64,000 nt of DNA from positions 434,001-498,000 of the forward strand of contig JANCYW010000001.1 of assembly GCA_026184775.1 (NCBI GenBank), read 5' to 3'. Both the position numbers and the translations under genes were made by a program. The DNA comes from Cyanidium caldarium. Lineage: Eukaryota > Rhodophyta > Bangiophyceae > Cyanidiales > Cyanidiaceae. Below are positions 1 through 7,697 of the stretch, one piece after another (position 1 is the first letter of the stretch; the number at the start of each line of letters is the position of its first letter). The notes under the pieces are model-generated. The model did not search any database. It saw nothing but the letters and a program-made list of their open reading frames with translations, and had not been told where the DNA came from.

Positions 1-474
1 TATGTGTACGACCGGCTGCCGCGACGTCACCAGCTGAACCTGTACGGCACCTTTGTGGTGTCGGCCATATGGCACGGCATCGCTCCGGGCTACTATCTCT
101 TCTTCGTGACCAGCGCCACACTCACCAGCCTGGGACGGCGGTGGCGACGGCTGCTGCAGCGCCGCGGCTGGGATCAGTGCATTGCCCACCATCGCGCGTC
201 GCGCCTGCTGTACGACGTGCTCGCGCGGGTGTTCACCACGGCGGCACTCAACTATTTCATCATCTCGTTCGTGATGCTCACCTGGGAGCGATCGCGACAA
301 GTGTGGGCCGTGCTGAACTGGTGGGGACACAAACTGCTGGCTGCCTACTTTGGGATGAGCGTGGTGATGGGTGTGTTGGTGGGGCCGCCCAAGTCGTTAG
401 CGGCGACCAAGGCGCCGGCAGTGGGCGCTGAAGACGGTCAGCGGGTCGAACGGGGCCGGTCCAAGGCGTTGTGA
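1..474 (+). CDS. MBOAT-family lysophospholipid acyltransferase, 3' end (partial)
   Basis: Only the C-terminal 157 residues are in the window; the frame is open through base 1, so the 5' part lies to the left. The segment AIWHGIAPGYYLFF, with its His at visible residue 25, matches the catalytic-His region of membrane-bound O-acyltransferases. Of these, plant/fungal LPCAT/LPLAT-type enzymes are closest (family pattern WHGxxPGY). Two further hydrophobic stretches follow (about residues 75-93 and 105-127), then a short charged tail. Such enzymes re-acylate lysophospholipids in the ER membrane. Family assignment is good; the acceptor lipid cannot be told from this fragment. Confidence 0.8.
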   Translation, partial: YVYDRLPRRHQLNLYGTFVVSAIWHGIAPGYYLFFVTSATLTSLGRRWRRLLQRRGWDQCIAHHRASRLLYDVLARVFTTAALNYFIISFVMLTWERSRQVWAVLNWWGHKLLAAYFGMSVVMGVLVGPPKSLAATKAPAVGAEDGQRVERGRSKAL

Positions 475-832
475 AGTATGGCAGCTTCATGGTGGAAGTG
501 GGAACACCGGCCGTTGATGCGATACGCGGTGACGTTGTACCGTCATACGTCTATACGGTAGTGCGAGCGCTCACCACTGCACAACATTCCGCCTCCTTGC
601 GCGTCCAATCGACGTCGCCGGCCGGCGTCCACGTTCCACGGGCGCCACCCTGAGCGTTGCGTAGTCCGATCAGGCTCGCAGACCGCAGCAACCGCTAACG
701 TAGGTCGGCGGGCGCATCCCACCGATCATCTCCAGTCATTAAACGCCGTGGCTGGTCAGAGTCTGCACGGGGACGGGTCAACTGCCGGAGAGGTGTTGTG
801 GTGGGCCACCTGACCAGTTTTCGTCGCATGGC
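475..832. other. intergenic, upstream of the RsfS-like gene
   Basis: 358 bp between two plus-strand genes. No credible ORF, tRNA or repeat was seen. A small inverted repeat (taccgt/acggta, 539-561) is the only structure noticed and may be chance. It should hold the 3' end of the MBOAT gene and the promoter of the next gene. Confidence 0.5.
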
Positions 833-1606
833 ATGCAACGCGTTTGGCAGCGGCTGCTGCGATGGACCGGCGAGGCGCAGAGCGGGTTGCGGTGGTCGCA
901 CAACTATGGTGTCCTGCGTGGAGGCACGGTAGTGCCCGCATCACGAGCTGCTGCCGTTGCTGCCCGAGCCGAACCTCGGCACGATCTGCACCGCTCGCTG
1001 CTGCACGGCGATGCCAACGCAGGCAGGGCGCGACAGACGCCACGGGTCACTGCCCGTCGCCACGGCACGTCCACACGCTCGTCGCGGCAGACAGCACGAC
1101 GGCAACACCAAAGGAGCGCGCCGGGGCCGGAGACGGCCGGTGCCGCCGCCAACTCCACCACCGCCGCCACCTCCGATTCCACCCCGCCGACGCGGCCGAC
1201 GATGCTGCCGCTGCCGCAGTTGGGTGGACGCATACCGCCGGCGCAGGAGATCGCCCGCTGGCTGGAGTCGGAGAATGCGCGCCACGTGGTGGTGCTGGAT
1301 ATCTCCGCCCGAGCCAACTTTACCGACACTTTTGTCATCGCCACCGCTATGACCACCGGTCACGCGTACCGCTTGGCGGACGTCGTGCGCAAAGCACTGA
1401 TGGAGCGCGACGTGACCGTGAACGGGGAGGAGCCGTACATTGAGGGGCGCGAGACCGGCGAGTGGATGCTCATCGACGTTGGCGCCACCGTCGTGCACAT
1501 CATGGTGCCGTGGGCGCGCGAGAGGTACGATCTGGAGCGATTGTGGACCACCGACGAGGAGGACGACGAGGGCGAGGGCAACGGCGGTGAAGAGGAGGAC
1601 CGATGA
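833..1606 (+). CDS. Organellar ribosome silencing factor RsfS/Iojap-like
   Basis: 257 aa. Residues about 137-250 form a complete RsfS/Iojap domain: LDISARANFTDTFVIAT, a GHAYRLADVVRKALME helix and GEWMLIDVGATVVHIMVP followed by the RERYDLERLW end. The first ~125 residues are Arg/Ser/Ala/Thr-rich and nearly acid-free, as expected of an organelle presequence. The ATG at 833 gives this leader; the internal Met124 would remove it. The family binds uL14 of the large ribosomal subunit and blocks subunit joining (MALSU1 in mitochondria, Iojap in plastids). Plastid versus mitochondrion cannot be decided here. The C-terminus is a very acidic tail of Asp, Glu and Gly. Confidence 0.88.
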   Translation: MQRVWQRLLRWTGEAQSGLRWSHNYGVLRGGTVVPASRAAAVAARAEPRHDLHRSLLHGDANAGRARQTPRVTARRHGTSTRSSRQTARRQHQRSAPGPETAGAAANSTTAATSDSTPPTRPTMLPLPQLGGRIPPAQEIARWLESENARHVVVLDISARANFTDTFVIATAMTTGHAYRLADVVRKALMERDVTVNGEEPYIEGRETGEWMLIDVGATVVHIMVPWARERYDLERLWTTDEEDDEGEGNGGEEEDR

Positions 1607-1756
1607 AGGGGACGAGAGGGGGAGGTCCGACGCATGCGGTTTACCTAGAGTTTGTCATTCGTGTCTGCGCGGCGTCCACATCGCCCGCTCGCATCGGTCG
1701 CCACAAGGCGACGCGCTCGGCGCTGGCGTCCGCGTCGCCCCCACTGTCGCCTCCTG

Positions 1757-2410
1757 TCAGATCTCGGTGTACATCGCGGCAGGTCGACTGGCCTCCGCGT
1801 CGGCCGAGCGGGAAAAGTCGTACTGCTGCTGCATATCGTCCACAATCGAGGCAAACTGCCACGCAATAAACAGGGAGACGCAACCGCACACGATCAGCAG
1901 CACCCCGAACCCGTACGCCATCGCCGAGATGCCCAGCGCCAGAAAGCCGGTCACCACCAGCAGCAGGCCGCGGAACTGGAAGCTGGTCAGTTTCGGGTAC
2001 ACTCGAAACAGCGGGCCGAATCGCATCTCCGACAGAATACACAACGCACTCAGCGATAGCACCGCCAAACACACGCTGTGGTACATAAACGACAGCGAGT
2101 TGATCAGCCGCAGCGCGTCCCGCGGGACCGTCTGCTCCACCGGTCGCGGCGGCGCCCCCGCGCCTCCATCACCCGACGCGGCGCCCGTCGCACCTCCTTT
2201 CGGTGTCGTCGCTGTTGCAGCAACAGCAGCAGCACTCCATGCTGCCAACAGATCGCTGCGCACCGGTCGCAACAGACCCAACAGCGCCGCCAACTCCACA
2301 AACCCCGCAGACGCCCCGCCCACCATTCTCAAACCCAGAATGACATCGTCCAGAGTGGCATTACGCGCCACGTCCCGTACTCGCTCCACAACATACCGCA
2401 ACTCGTCCAT
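1757..2410 (-). CDS. Four-TM membrane protein, COPI-associated (TVP15)-like
   Basis: 217 aa from the ATG at 2410; the longer frame upstream starts only at TTG. An N-terminal soluble part and a Gly/Ala/Pro linker (about 60-90) precede four closely spaced hydrophobic segments (about 102-126, 144-160, 162-180 and just after). The motif SEMRFGPLFRVYPKLTSF, followed by FRGLLLVVTGFLALG, resembles the sE...fl..GRG..y...G pattern of COPI-associated/TVP15 Golgi proteins. This is pattern memory, not a search. Another small four-TM family is possible. It is divergent with the next gene, with only 162 bp between starts. Confidence 0.5.
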   Translation of the reverse strand: MDELRYVVERVRDVARNATLDDVILGLRMVGGASAGFVELAALLGLLRPVRSDLLAAWSAAAVAATATTPKGGATGAASGDGGAGAPPRPVEQTVPRDALRLINSLSFMYHSVCLAVLSLSALCILSEMRFGPLFRVYPKLTSFQFRGLLLVVTGFLALGISAMAYGFGVLLIVCGCVSLFIAWQFASIVDDMQQQYDFSRSADAEASRPAAMYTEI

Positions 2411-2572
2411 ACGGGGCGATGGATGCTCGTGCGTCCAACCGGCAACCCGCGCACGGTGCAACCTGACACCGAGTGCGTGCGTGCAAGGCGATCGAGCGAT
2501 TGCCGCACGTCGTCTGCGCTCGCGACCCGCTGCGGACTCGCTCTTCCCGGACAGACGGTGACGAGCACATGG

Positions 2573-4150
2573 ATGACGAGTCCTCGAACGGAACTGGGTG
2601 ATTCAGGTGGTGGTGGTGGTGGTGGTGGGCGGTTGGATGTTGGAGGGAGGGCGGTAGAATCCCGCCGCTGGGGGAGTTTTGAGGCGTTGCGGCACGGCCT
2701 GCCGGAGCTGCTGCCGGAGCCGCGTGCGGCGCGGGACGTATCGTTGCGGACATTAAACGTGTGTTGGCGACGGACGTCGGGCGATCAGCGTGCGGTACGT
2801 CGAGCGGTGGAGCGGGCGGTGCGGGCGACGGGGCGGTTGCGCTGGGACGAGGCGCTGTTGCGGGCGGTGTTGTTCCCGGAGCTGGACGGGAGGGCGCTGC
2901 CGTCGCTGCACGGGAAGGTGGTGGAACGGGTGGCACAACGCGTGGGCAACGGCGACCTGACGTTGCCGGAGCGGCTGGATGGGGAGCAGTTGTTGCAGCG
3001 GCAGCGGCGCGAGGGTGTCGCGGCGGCGCTGCAGCAGGTGGACGCGGTCGCGGCCGAACGATCGCGACAGCCGGACGGGTTCGCGGCGACGGGGCCGCCG
3101 GAGGTTCCGGCGGCGGCCGCTCCGCAGCAGCGATTCTTCCCCAACGTGTCTGACGAGGTGATGGCGCTGGTGCCGCCATCTGTGCTGCTGCGCCTGCGCA
3201 ACCGCCTGCCGCAGCCGTGGACGGCGCTCTTCAACGACGAATTGATGTTGCAGGTGGTGAACATGGAGAGCCACGGGAGCATGCTCAGCCTATTGACCGC
3301 GGTACATCGGAATTGGTTGCGCCGTCAGCGGGTGCTGCTGCGACATCACGACGCACGGACGGCGCTCTCCATCCTGCTGCGAGAGACGTGTTACAGCGCC
3401 TCGCGGCGCAAAGCGGTGATGCCGGGCGACGGATTCCACACGCGCGAGCGCCTGCAGTACTTCCGACCGCGGCCGGTGCGCGACGAGGAATGGCAGCGAT
3501 GGTGTCGAGTACTGGATCAGGATTTTGATGGCTGGCTGCGGGTGGCGTGTCAGAAGCTGGACCCGGCCAAGGAGGTCACCGATGAGGCGTTGGCGGCGTA
3601 TTGTGAGCGGCTGACCACGGCGTTCATGGCTGGCGGTGGCGCTGCCCTGTCATCGGAGACATCCACGCCCGCCGCGATGGTGTCCCCGGCGGAGATGCCG
3701 TCCAGCACCGCAATGGCCGCGCTGGTGGGCACGGCGTACTTGCGCGAGGAGGGCAACATTGCCGCGATGGTGAGCGTCACGGCGCCGGGGGCGGATGCCG
3801 CGCGGCTAGCCGAAGAGCGTACCCGCTTCCCGCAGGACGTACCGATCGTGGACCGCGCTCCGTTGGATACCTCGGCGGCGGTGGCGCTGCTCAGCAGCGC
3901 GCCGGTGTTGTTTGTGCTGTTACCGGCGGCTGAAACCACGGATGCGGCGCGGGCCGATTTTCGGCGGTTGTGTCGGGAGCTGCTGGCGTCGCAGCAGGCC
4001 GCCCGCGCCAGCATCCATCAAGCGGCGCGGATGTTGCTGATCGTGCCGCCCCGTGAGGGTATCCTGCAGGCGCTGCCGTCGCTGCGTCGACATTTGCCGC
4101 GCACCGACGCCTTGTTGGCCTGTCGAGTGCGCACCGACGCCGGAATGTGA
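2573..4150 (+). CDS. Protein with SPOC-like C-terminal domain, function unknown
   Basis: 525 aa from the ATG at 2573. The open frame extends further upstream but overlaps the minus-strand gene there. A Gly8 run from a GGT repeat lies near residue 10. A helical, Arg-rich N-terminal half follows (about 60-200); the part ending VAQRVGNGDLTLPERL vaguely recalls the TFIIS central domain. The last 140 residues look like a SPOC fold: an APVLFVLLPA strand, then FRRLCRELLASQQAARAS and MLLIVPPRE, matching the family's 'L..Yl..KqAAgvi...LyilPPs' pattern. SPOC domains bind phosphorylated RNA polymerase II tails and co-repressors. A nuclear role is inferred, with low certainty. Confidence 0.45.
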   Translation: MTSPRTELGDSGGGGGGGGRLDVGGRAVESRRWGSFEALRHGLPELLPEPRAARDVSLRTLNVCWRRTSGDQRAVRRAVERAVRATGRLRWDEALLRAVLFPELDGRALPSLHGKVVERVAQRVGNGDLTLPERLDGEQLLQRQRREGVAAALQQVDAVAAERSRQPDGFAATGPPEVPAAAAPQQRFFPNVSDEVMALVPPSVLLRLRNRLPQPWTALFNDELMLQVVNMESHGSMLSLLTAVHRNWLRRQRVLLRHHDARTALSILLRETCYSASRRKAVMPGDGFHTRERLQYFRPRPVRDEEWQRWCRVLDQDFDGWLRVACQKLDPAKEVTDEALAAYCERLTTAFMAGGGAALSSETSTPAAMVSPAEMPSSTAMAALVGTAYLREEGNIAAMVSVTAPGADAARLAEERTRFPQDVPIVDRAPLDTSAAVALLSSAPVLFVLLPAAETTDAARADFRRLCRELLASQQAARASIHQAARMLLIVPPREGILQALPSLRRHLPRTDALLACRVRTDAGM

Positions 4151-4340
4151 ACCGCGCGCGCGGATGCTTTATGGGCGGTGATAGACAGGCACGAGCGGCG
4201 CGGGCACTTTACGGCAACGATAGCGTGCGTGCAAGGGAACGGTTGCGCACCCGCAGGGGTACCATGCTGCGGAAGCGATACGGCGATGTATCATGCGTGT
4301 GGTGTGGATGTTACGCCATCCGCACGAGATACCGCTCGCT

Positions 4341-5147
4341 TCAAAAGGGGAAATCTTGCGCGTCGTGGGGCGCGTTGGCGGTCGACGCGGTACCCGGCCG
4401 CCGTCGCGCGCCCATCGTGTTGCCGGCCGGTGCACCGGCGGCAAAAGCAGCAGCGCGCTCCACGCCGCCGCCGGCATTTGCGGCAGTGTACGCACCGCCG
4501 AGCCCGGCGTTCGCGTTGGACGCGCTGGCCGGCCGGTTCAGAATCAGCACCGAGCCCTTGAACGGGTTCACCGCCACTTCAAAGTGCGTCCGCGATATCC
4601 CTTTGGAGTCGGTCCAGTTGCGGCCCTGCAGCTTGCCTTCCACGTAAACCTGATACCCCTTGCGGCAGGAGTTTTGGATGATCTCGCCCAGACGCGTGTC
4701 GTAGATGGCCACGTGATGCCACTGGGTGGTGGACGTGCCGGCGCCACCCGACCCGCTGGCGGACGGCAAGTCGCGTGTGGCCAACGGGAATATGGTCACC
4801 GTCTGGCCGTCCGCCGATAATTGTCGCGTGACCGGATCGCGGCCCACGTTGCCCACCAGCAGCACCCGATTGACGCTGCCCACGGTGGAGCGCGTCGCTG
4901 CACCCGTGCGAGACGAGGAGGGATAGGCGGAGGCGGTTGAAGGCATGGAAGTTCCGTCGGCAATTTCCATACCGACGTCTTCAATGTCTCCCGGTGCAGA
5001 CGGCGGTGACGGAGGCGGCTCGGGCGTCAAAGTGGTGCCGAACGCGCGCTCCCACCGCTCCGCCTGAAAGAGTGGCCGTCCCCGTGCGGCCCAACTCGCG
5101 GTTATAGCACCGTGGCACAGCCGCGGCCACATTCCGGGTGCGGCCAT
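4341..5147 (-). CDS. Organellar single-stranded DNA-binding protein (bacterial-type SSB)
   Basis: 268 aa from the ATG at 5147; eight further upstream codons are open but begin at TTG. A presequence-like N-terminus (1-85) is followed by an SSB OB-fold at about 90-205: VNRVLLVGNVGRDPVTRQL, the TTQWHHVAIYDTRLGEI strand and YVEGKLQGRNWTDSKG. These are hallmark SSB positions. The C-terminus is a long Gly/Ala/Asn-rich tail ending DAQDFPF, close to the bacterial SSB tip (acidic residues then IPF) that docks DNA-repair partners. It coats ssDNA in mitochondria or plastid. It is convergent with the SPOC-like gene and divergent with UMP1. Confidence 0.9.
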   Translation of the reverse strand: MAAPGMWPRLCHGAITASWAARGRPLFQAERWERAFGTTLTPEPPPSPPSAPGDIEDVGMEIADGTSMPSTASAYPSSSRTGAATRSTVGSVNRVLLVGNVGRDPVTRQLSADGQTVTIFPLATRDLPSASGSGGAGTSTTQWHHVAIYDTRLGEIIQNSCRKGYQVYVEGKLQGRNWTDSKGISRTHFEVAVNPFKGSVLILNRPASASNANAGLGGAYTAANAGGGVERAAAFAAGAPAGNTMGARRRPGTASTANAPHDAQDFPF

Positions 5148-5468
5148 GACACCCGCAGATTCAGCGGACAATATTCAGCAGCTGGCGCCAGAAGAGAGCA
5201 GCGTCCGTCGATGGGCAGTGTCGTGCCCGGAGAGCGACCGGGCGCATGCGTGCGCGCGGTGTCGAACGGAAGACGAGAGCCGTCGGAACGAATGTGTGAC
5301 AAAATTCCGGGCAACCATTGTCACACGGAATCCTGGCGCAGAAACCCGCTCAGCGCGCGGCGGAACGCGGACGCGTCCACGTCCTCGCCTGCCTCTCTTT
5401 CATCAACGCGCTGCCAGCGTTGTGCATAGCACCACGCTTTGGTTACACAGTCCCACCCATAGCGCGTC
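5148..5468. promoter_or_regulatory. divergent promoter region SSB / UMP1 with inverted repeat
   Basis: 321 bp between two divergent ATGs. It holds a perfect 9-bp inverted repeat, gtgtgacaa (5294-5302) and ttgtcacac (5318-5326), with a 15-bp spacer. Interleaved with it is a second pair, attccg (5304-5309) and cggaat (5326-5331). The paired arms in a shared promoter make it a candidate operator or hairpin; function is inferred only. Confidence 0.35.
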
Positions 5469-5909
5469 ATGGATGAGAAGCCTCCCTTCCAATCTATTCT
5501 GGACAGGGAGATCGTGGAGAGCGACCCGGTGCGAGACGGCGGCGTTGAGCTGGTGAAGAGCCGCGTGGCCGCGCCGCATCCAGTCGCCTGGAGTCAGGCT
5601 GAGGGTCGGCGTCGGGAGCGCGAGGAGCGCCTGGCGTGGATGGCGCATACGTATGGGGCGCACGTGCCGATGCGGTTGTTGATGGAGGAGGAGGCGATGC
5701 GGCAGGCGCAGAGCGCGGATGGGGCGCTGCGCGACGTGCCCAGTCTGGGATGGGAGGTGCTCAGCGGCGCGCTGGAGACGCTGGAATGGGAGGAGGTGCT
5801 GGATCGTCCCGAGGAGCGAGAGGGGAGAGAGGCGAGTGGTGAGCAACTCCCGGTGCACGTGGCTATGGAGCGGTGGCACGGCATGGCGCGCGAGCGGCGA
5901 ATGCTCTAG
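5469..5909 (+). CDS. UMP1: Proteasome maturation factor UMP1/POMP
   Basis: 146 aa, the usual UMP1/POMP size. Family landmarks appear in order: APHPVAWSQ (the conserved HPLE/HPVE region, about 36-42), YGAHVPMRLLMEE (about 61-73, family YG...P(L/M)R..ME) and DVPSLGWEVLSGALETLEWEEVL (family 'lp.....dil.G.d..i.feDvl'). UMP1 is held inside assembling half-proteasomes, checks beta-subunit maturation and is the first substrate of the finished 20S particle. A beta-7 subunit gene lies 9 kb away at 14.6 kb, but there is no sign of linkage. The gene ends 46 bp from the convergent SerB gene. Confidence 0.85.
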   Translation: MDEKPPFQSILDREIVESDPVRDGGVELVKSRVAAPHPVAWSQAEGRRREREERLAWMAHTYGAHVPMRLLMEEEAMRQAQSADGALRDVPSLGWEVLSGALETLEWEEVLDRPEEREGREASGEQLPVHVAMERWHGMARERRML

Positions 5910-5955
5910 CGACGCCAAGATGTCGACTACGGACGCTGGTTTTCTCGGCCTGCGG

Positions 5956-7293
5956 TCACCGTGCTCGGACGGGCGAGTCGCCGTCACCTGCAGCAGTGGC
6001 AGCATCGCCGCGCAATTGAATCTGTTCGGCCTCGGGGATGCCCAACAGATACAACACCGAGTCGAGGCCCTGGCGGTTGAGCCGAAAGGCGGCACGCTCC
6101 TGTACGGCCGGTTTGGCGTTGAAGGCGATACCGAGGCCGGCGATGGACAGCATGGGCAAGTCGTTGGCACCGTCGCCGATACATATCACCTGCTCCAGAC
6201 CGACGTGCTCCAGTTGCGCGATGGCCATCAGGAGGTCCGCCTTGCGTTGCGCGTTCACAATCGGACCGATGGTGCGCCCGGTGAAGCAGCCGTCGGCGCC
6301 CACCTCCAACTGATTGGCAAAGTCGTAATCGAGCCCGAGCTGTTGGCGGACGTGCTGCGTGATGGTGGTAAATCCGCCGGATATGACGGCCAGCTTGTAG
6401 CCGAGACGTTTGAGGGAGCGGGTCAAATGTTGGGCGCCCGGCGTGTACTGCAGATTGTCGATCACTTTCTGGAGCACGGTGGCGGGCGTGCCGCGCAGCT
6501 GCGCCACTCGTTGTCGCAAACTCTCGTTAAAGTCCATACCGCCGTTCATGGCTCGCCGGGTGATCTCCTCCACCGCCTCGTACTTGCCGGCGTATCGTGC
6601 CAGCTCGTCGATCACCTCCTGTTGAATGAGCGTGCTGTCCATGTCCATCACCACCAGGCGTTTGCTCTTGCGGGTGAGCGCCTCGCGCTGCACGGCCACG
6701 TCGGTCTGAAACTCCTTGCCCAACGCGAACAGCTCCGAGCGAAACTCGTGAATGTCGGTCACCGAGGAGGCCGGCGGCGTCGACACCACCCACTCCAAGC
6801 AGCCGAGTCGGTGTTGGCTCAGTTTGTTCAATGACTGGAGGAGGAAAGCGCGGCGCTCCAGCACCTGACCGAGCTGCTGGAGGAACCGCGGCGACATCGA
6901 GTCCACCGCCAGCGCGGTGATAACGTACTCTTCGGTGGCGCGCGTGGATGTGCCATCCGAAGCGTCAGGGTCTGTCGTGGTTGACGGCGGTTCGGACCAG
7001 GCGCCCAGCAGGGAAAAATCCACCGAGACGCCCTCGCGCTTGGCCACCGCCAGCAGCTGCCGAAATATCGACTGCTGTTCGGCGGACGGTCCCACCAACA
7101 ACTCGAACATGAGCGTCAACCGACGCCGCACGCATACTTGTTGCACGTTGAGCAGCACACATTGGCACGCGGCGACGGCCTCGGCGACGGCCGCGGTTAT
7201 GCCGGGGCGATCGCGCCCGGTAAACGTCACCCGCACTCGGTCGGTGGTGGACGCCGCAGCGACGCTCTCGCGACGCCGGCCTCGAGCGGTCAT
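5956..7293 (-). CDS. serB: Phosphoserine phosphatase with N-terminal ACT domains
   Basis: 445 aa. Two ACT-type regions (about 18-97 and 122-200) precede a complete HAD phosphatase. Motif I is VVMDMDSTLI, with nucleophile Asp217 and acid/base Asp219. Motif II is AVISGGF, and the last motif is CIGDGANDLPML. The cap region carries ELARYAGKYEAVEEITRRAM, typical of SerB. The enzyme hydrolyses phosphoserine to serine, the last step of the phosphorylated pathway. The two-ACT layout is of bacterial SerB2 type; plant plastid PSPs lack it, so bacterial ancestry is suggested. ACT domains usually sense amino acids, so serine feedback is plausible. No clear transit peptide is visible. Confidence 0.95.
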   Translation of the reverse strand: MTARGRRRESVAAASTTDRVRVTFTGRDRPGITAAVAEAVAACQCVLLNVQQVCVRRRLTLMFELLVGPSAEQQSIFRQLLAVAKREGVSVDFSLLGAWSEPPSTTTDPDASDGTSTRATEEYVITALAVDSMSPRFLQQLGQVLERRAFLLQSLNKLSQHRLGCLEWVVSTPPASSVTDIHEFRSELFALGKEFQTDVAVQREALTRKSKRLVVMDMDSTLIQQEVIDELARYAGKYEAVEEITRRAMNGGMDFNESLRQRVAQLRGTPATVLQKVIDNLQYTPGAQHLTRSLKRLGYKLAVISGGFTTITQHVRQQLGLDYDFANQLEVGADGCFTGRTIGPIVNAQRKADLLMAIAQLEHVGLEQVICIGDGANDLPMLSIAGLGIAFNAKPAVQERAAFRLNRQGLDSVLYLLGIPEAEQIQLRGDAATAAGDGDSPVRAR

Positions 7294-7697
7294 TTTGGAA
7301 GATGCGAGGGCGGTTGCCTAGCGCCAATAAAATGGCGAGGCAGAGGCGCGCGTCGCCACCAGCGCGTGGCTGCTCGGAACAGACACGCTGATGGTACGGT
7401 CGGAAGCGGTGCACCGCCACAACGCGGTCTGTCGTCGGCATCGCGCATCCCATTAAGGATTTCCTTATTCTCTAGCCCCCGATTCAACCTCATTTCATTC
7501 ATTCGAAACACCGATTCCCTTATCGTTGCCCGCGCATCTCGTTCACGCTGATCGAACGCGTCCGCGCGCACGCCGTTCTCCAAAACGCGGCAGGCCGCAC
7601 TGGCGCGGGTGCGTTTCCGGCTTGCCGCGGATACGCGGTCAGGCGGGAGGCGTCTCTGGACGCGCGTTCTCCACGCCAAACACCCGGGGCGGTGTTC
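7294..7697. promoter_or_regulatory. divergent intergenic region SerB / FNR-J fusion
   Basis: 404 bp between divergent ATGs. Bases about 7451-7530 are clearly A+T-richer than the surroundings and include a short inverted repeat (aagga-tt-tcctt near 7455). No ORF or RNA gene is credible. It presumably carries both promoters. Confidence 0.4.
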
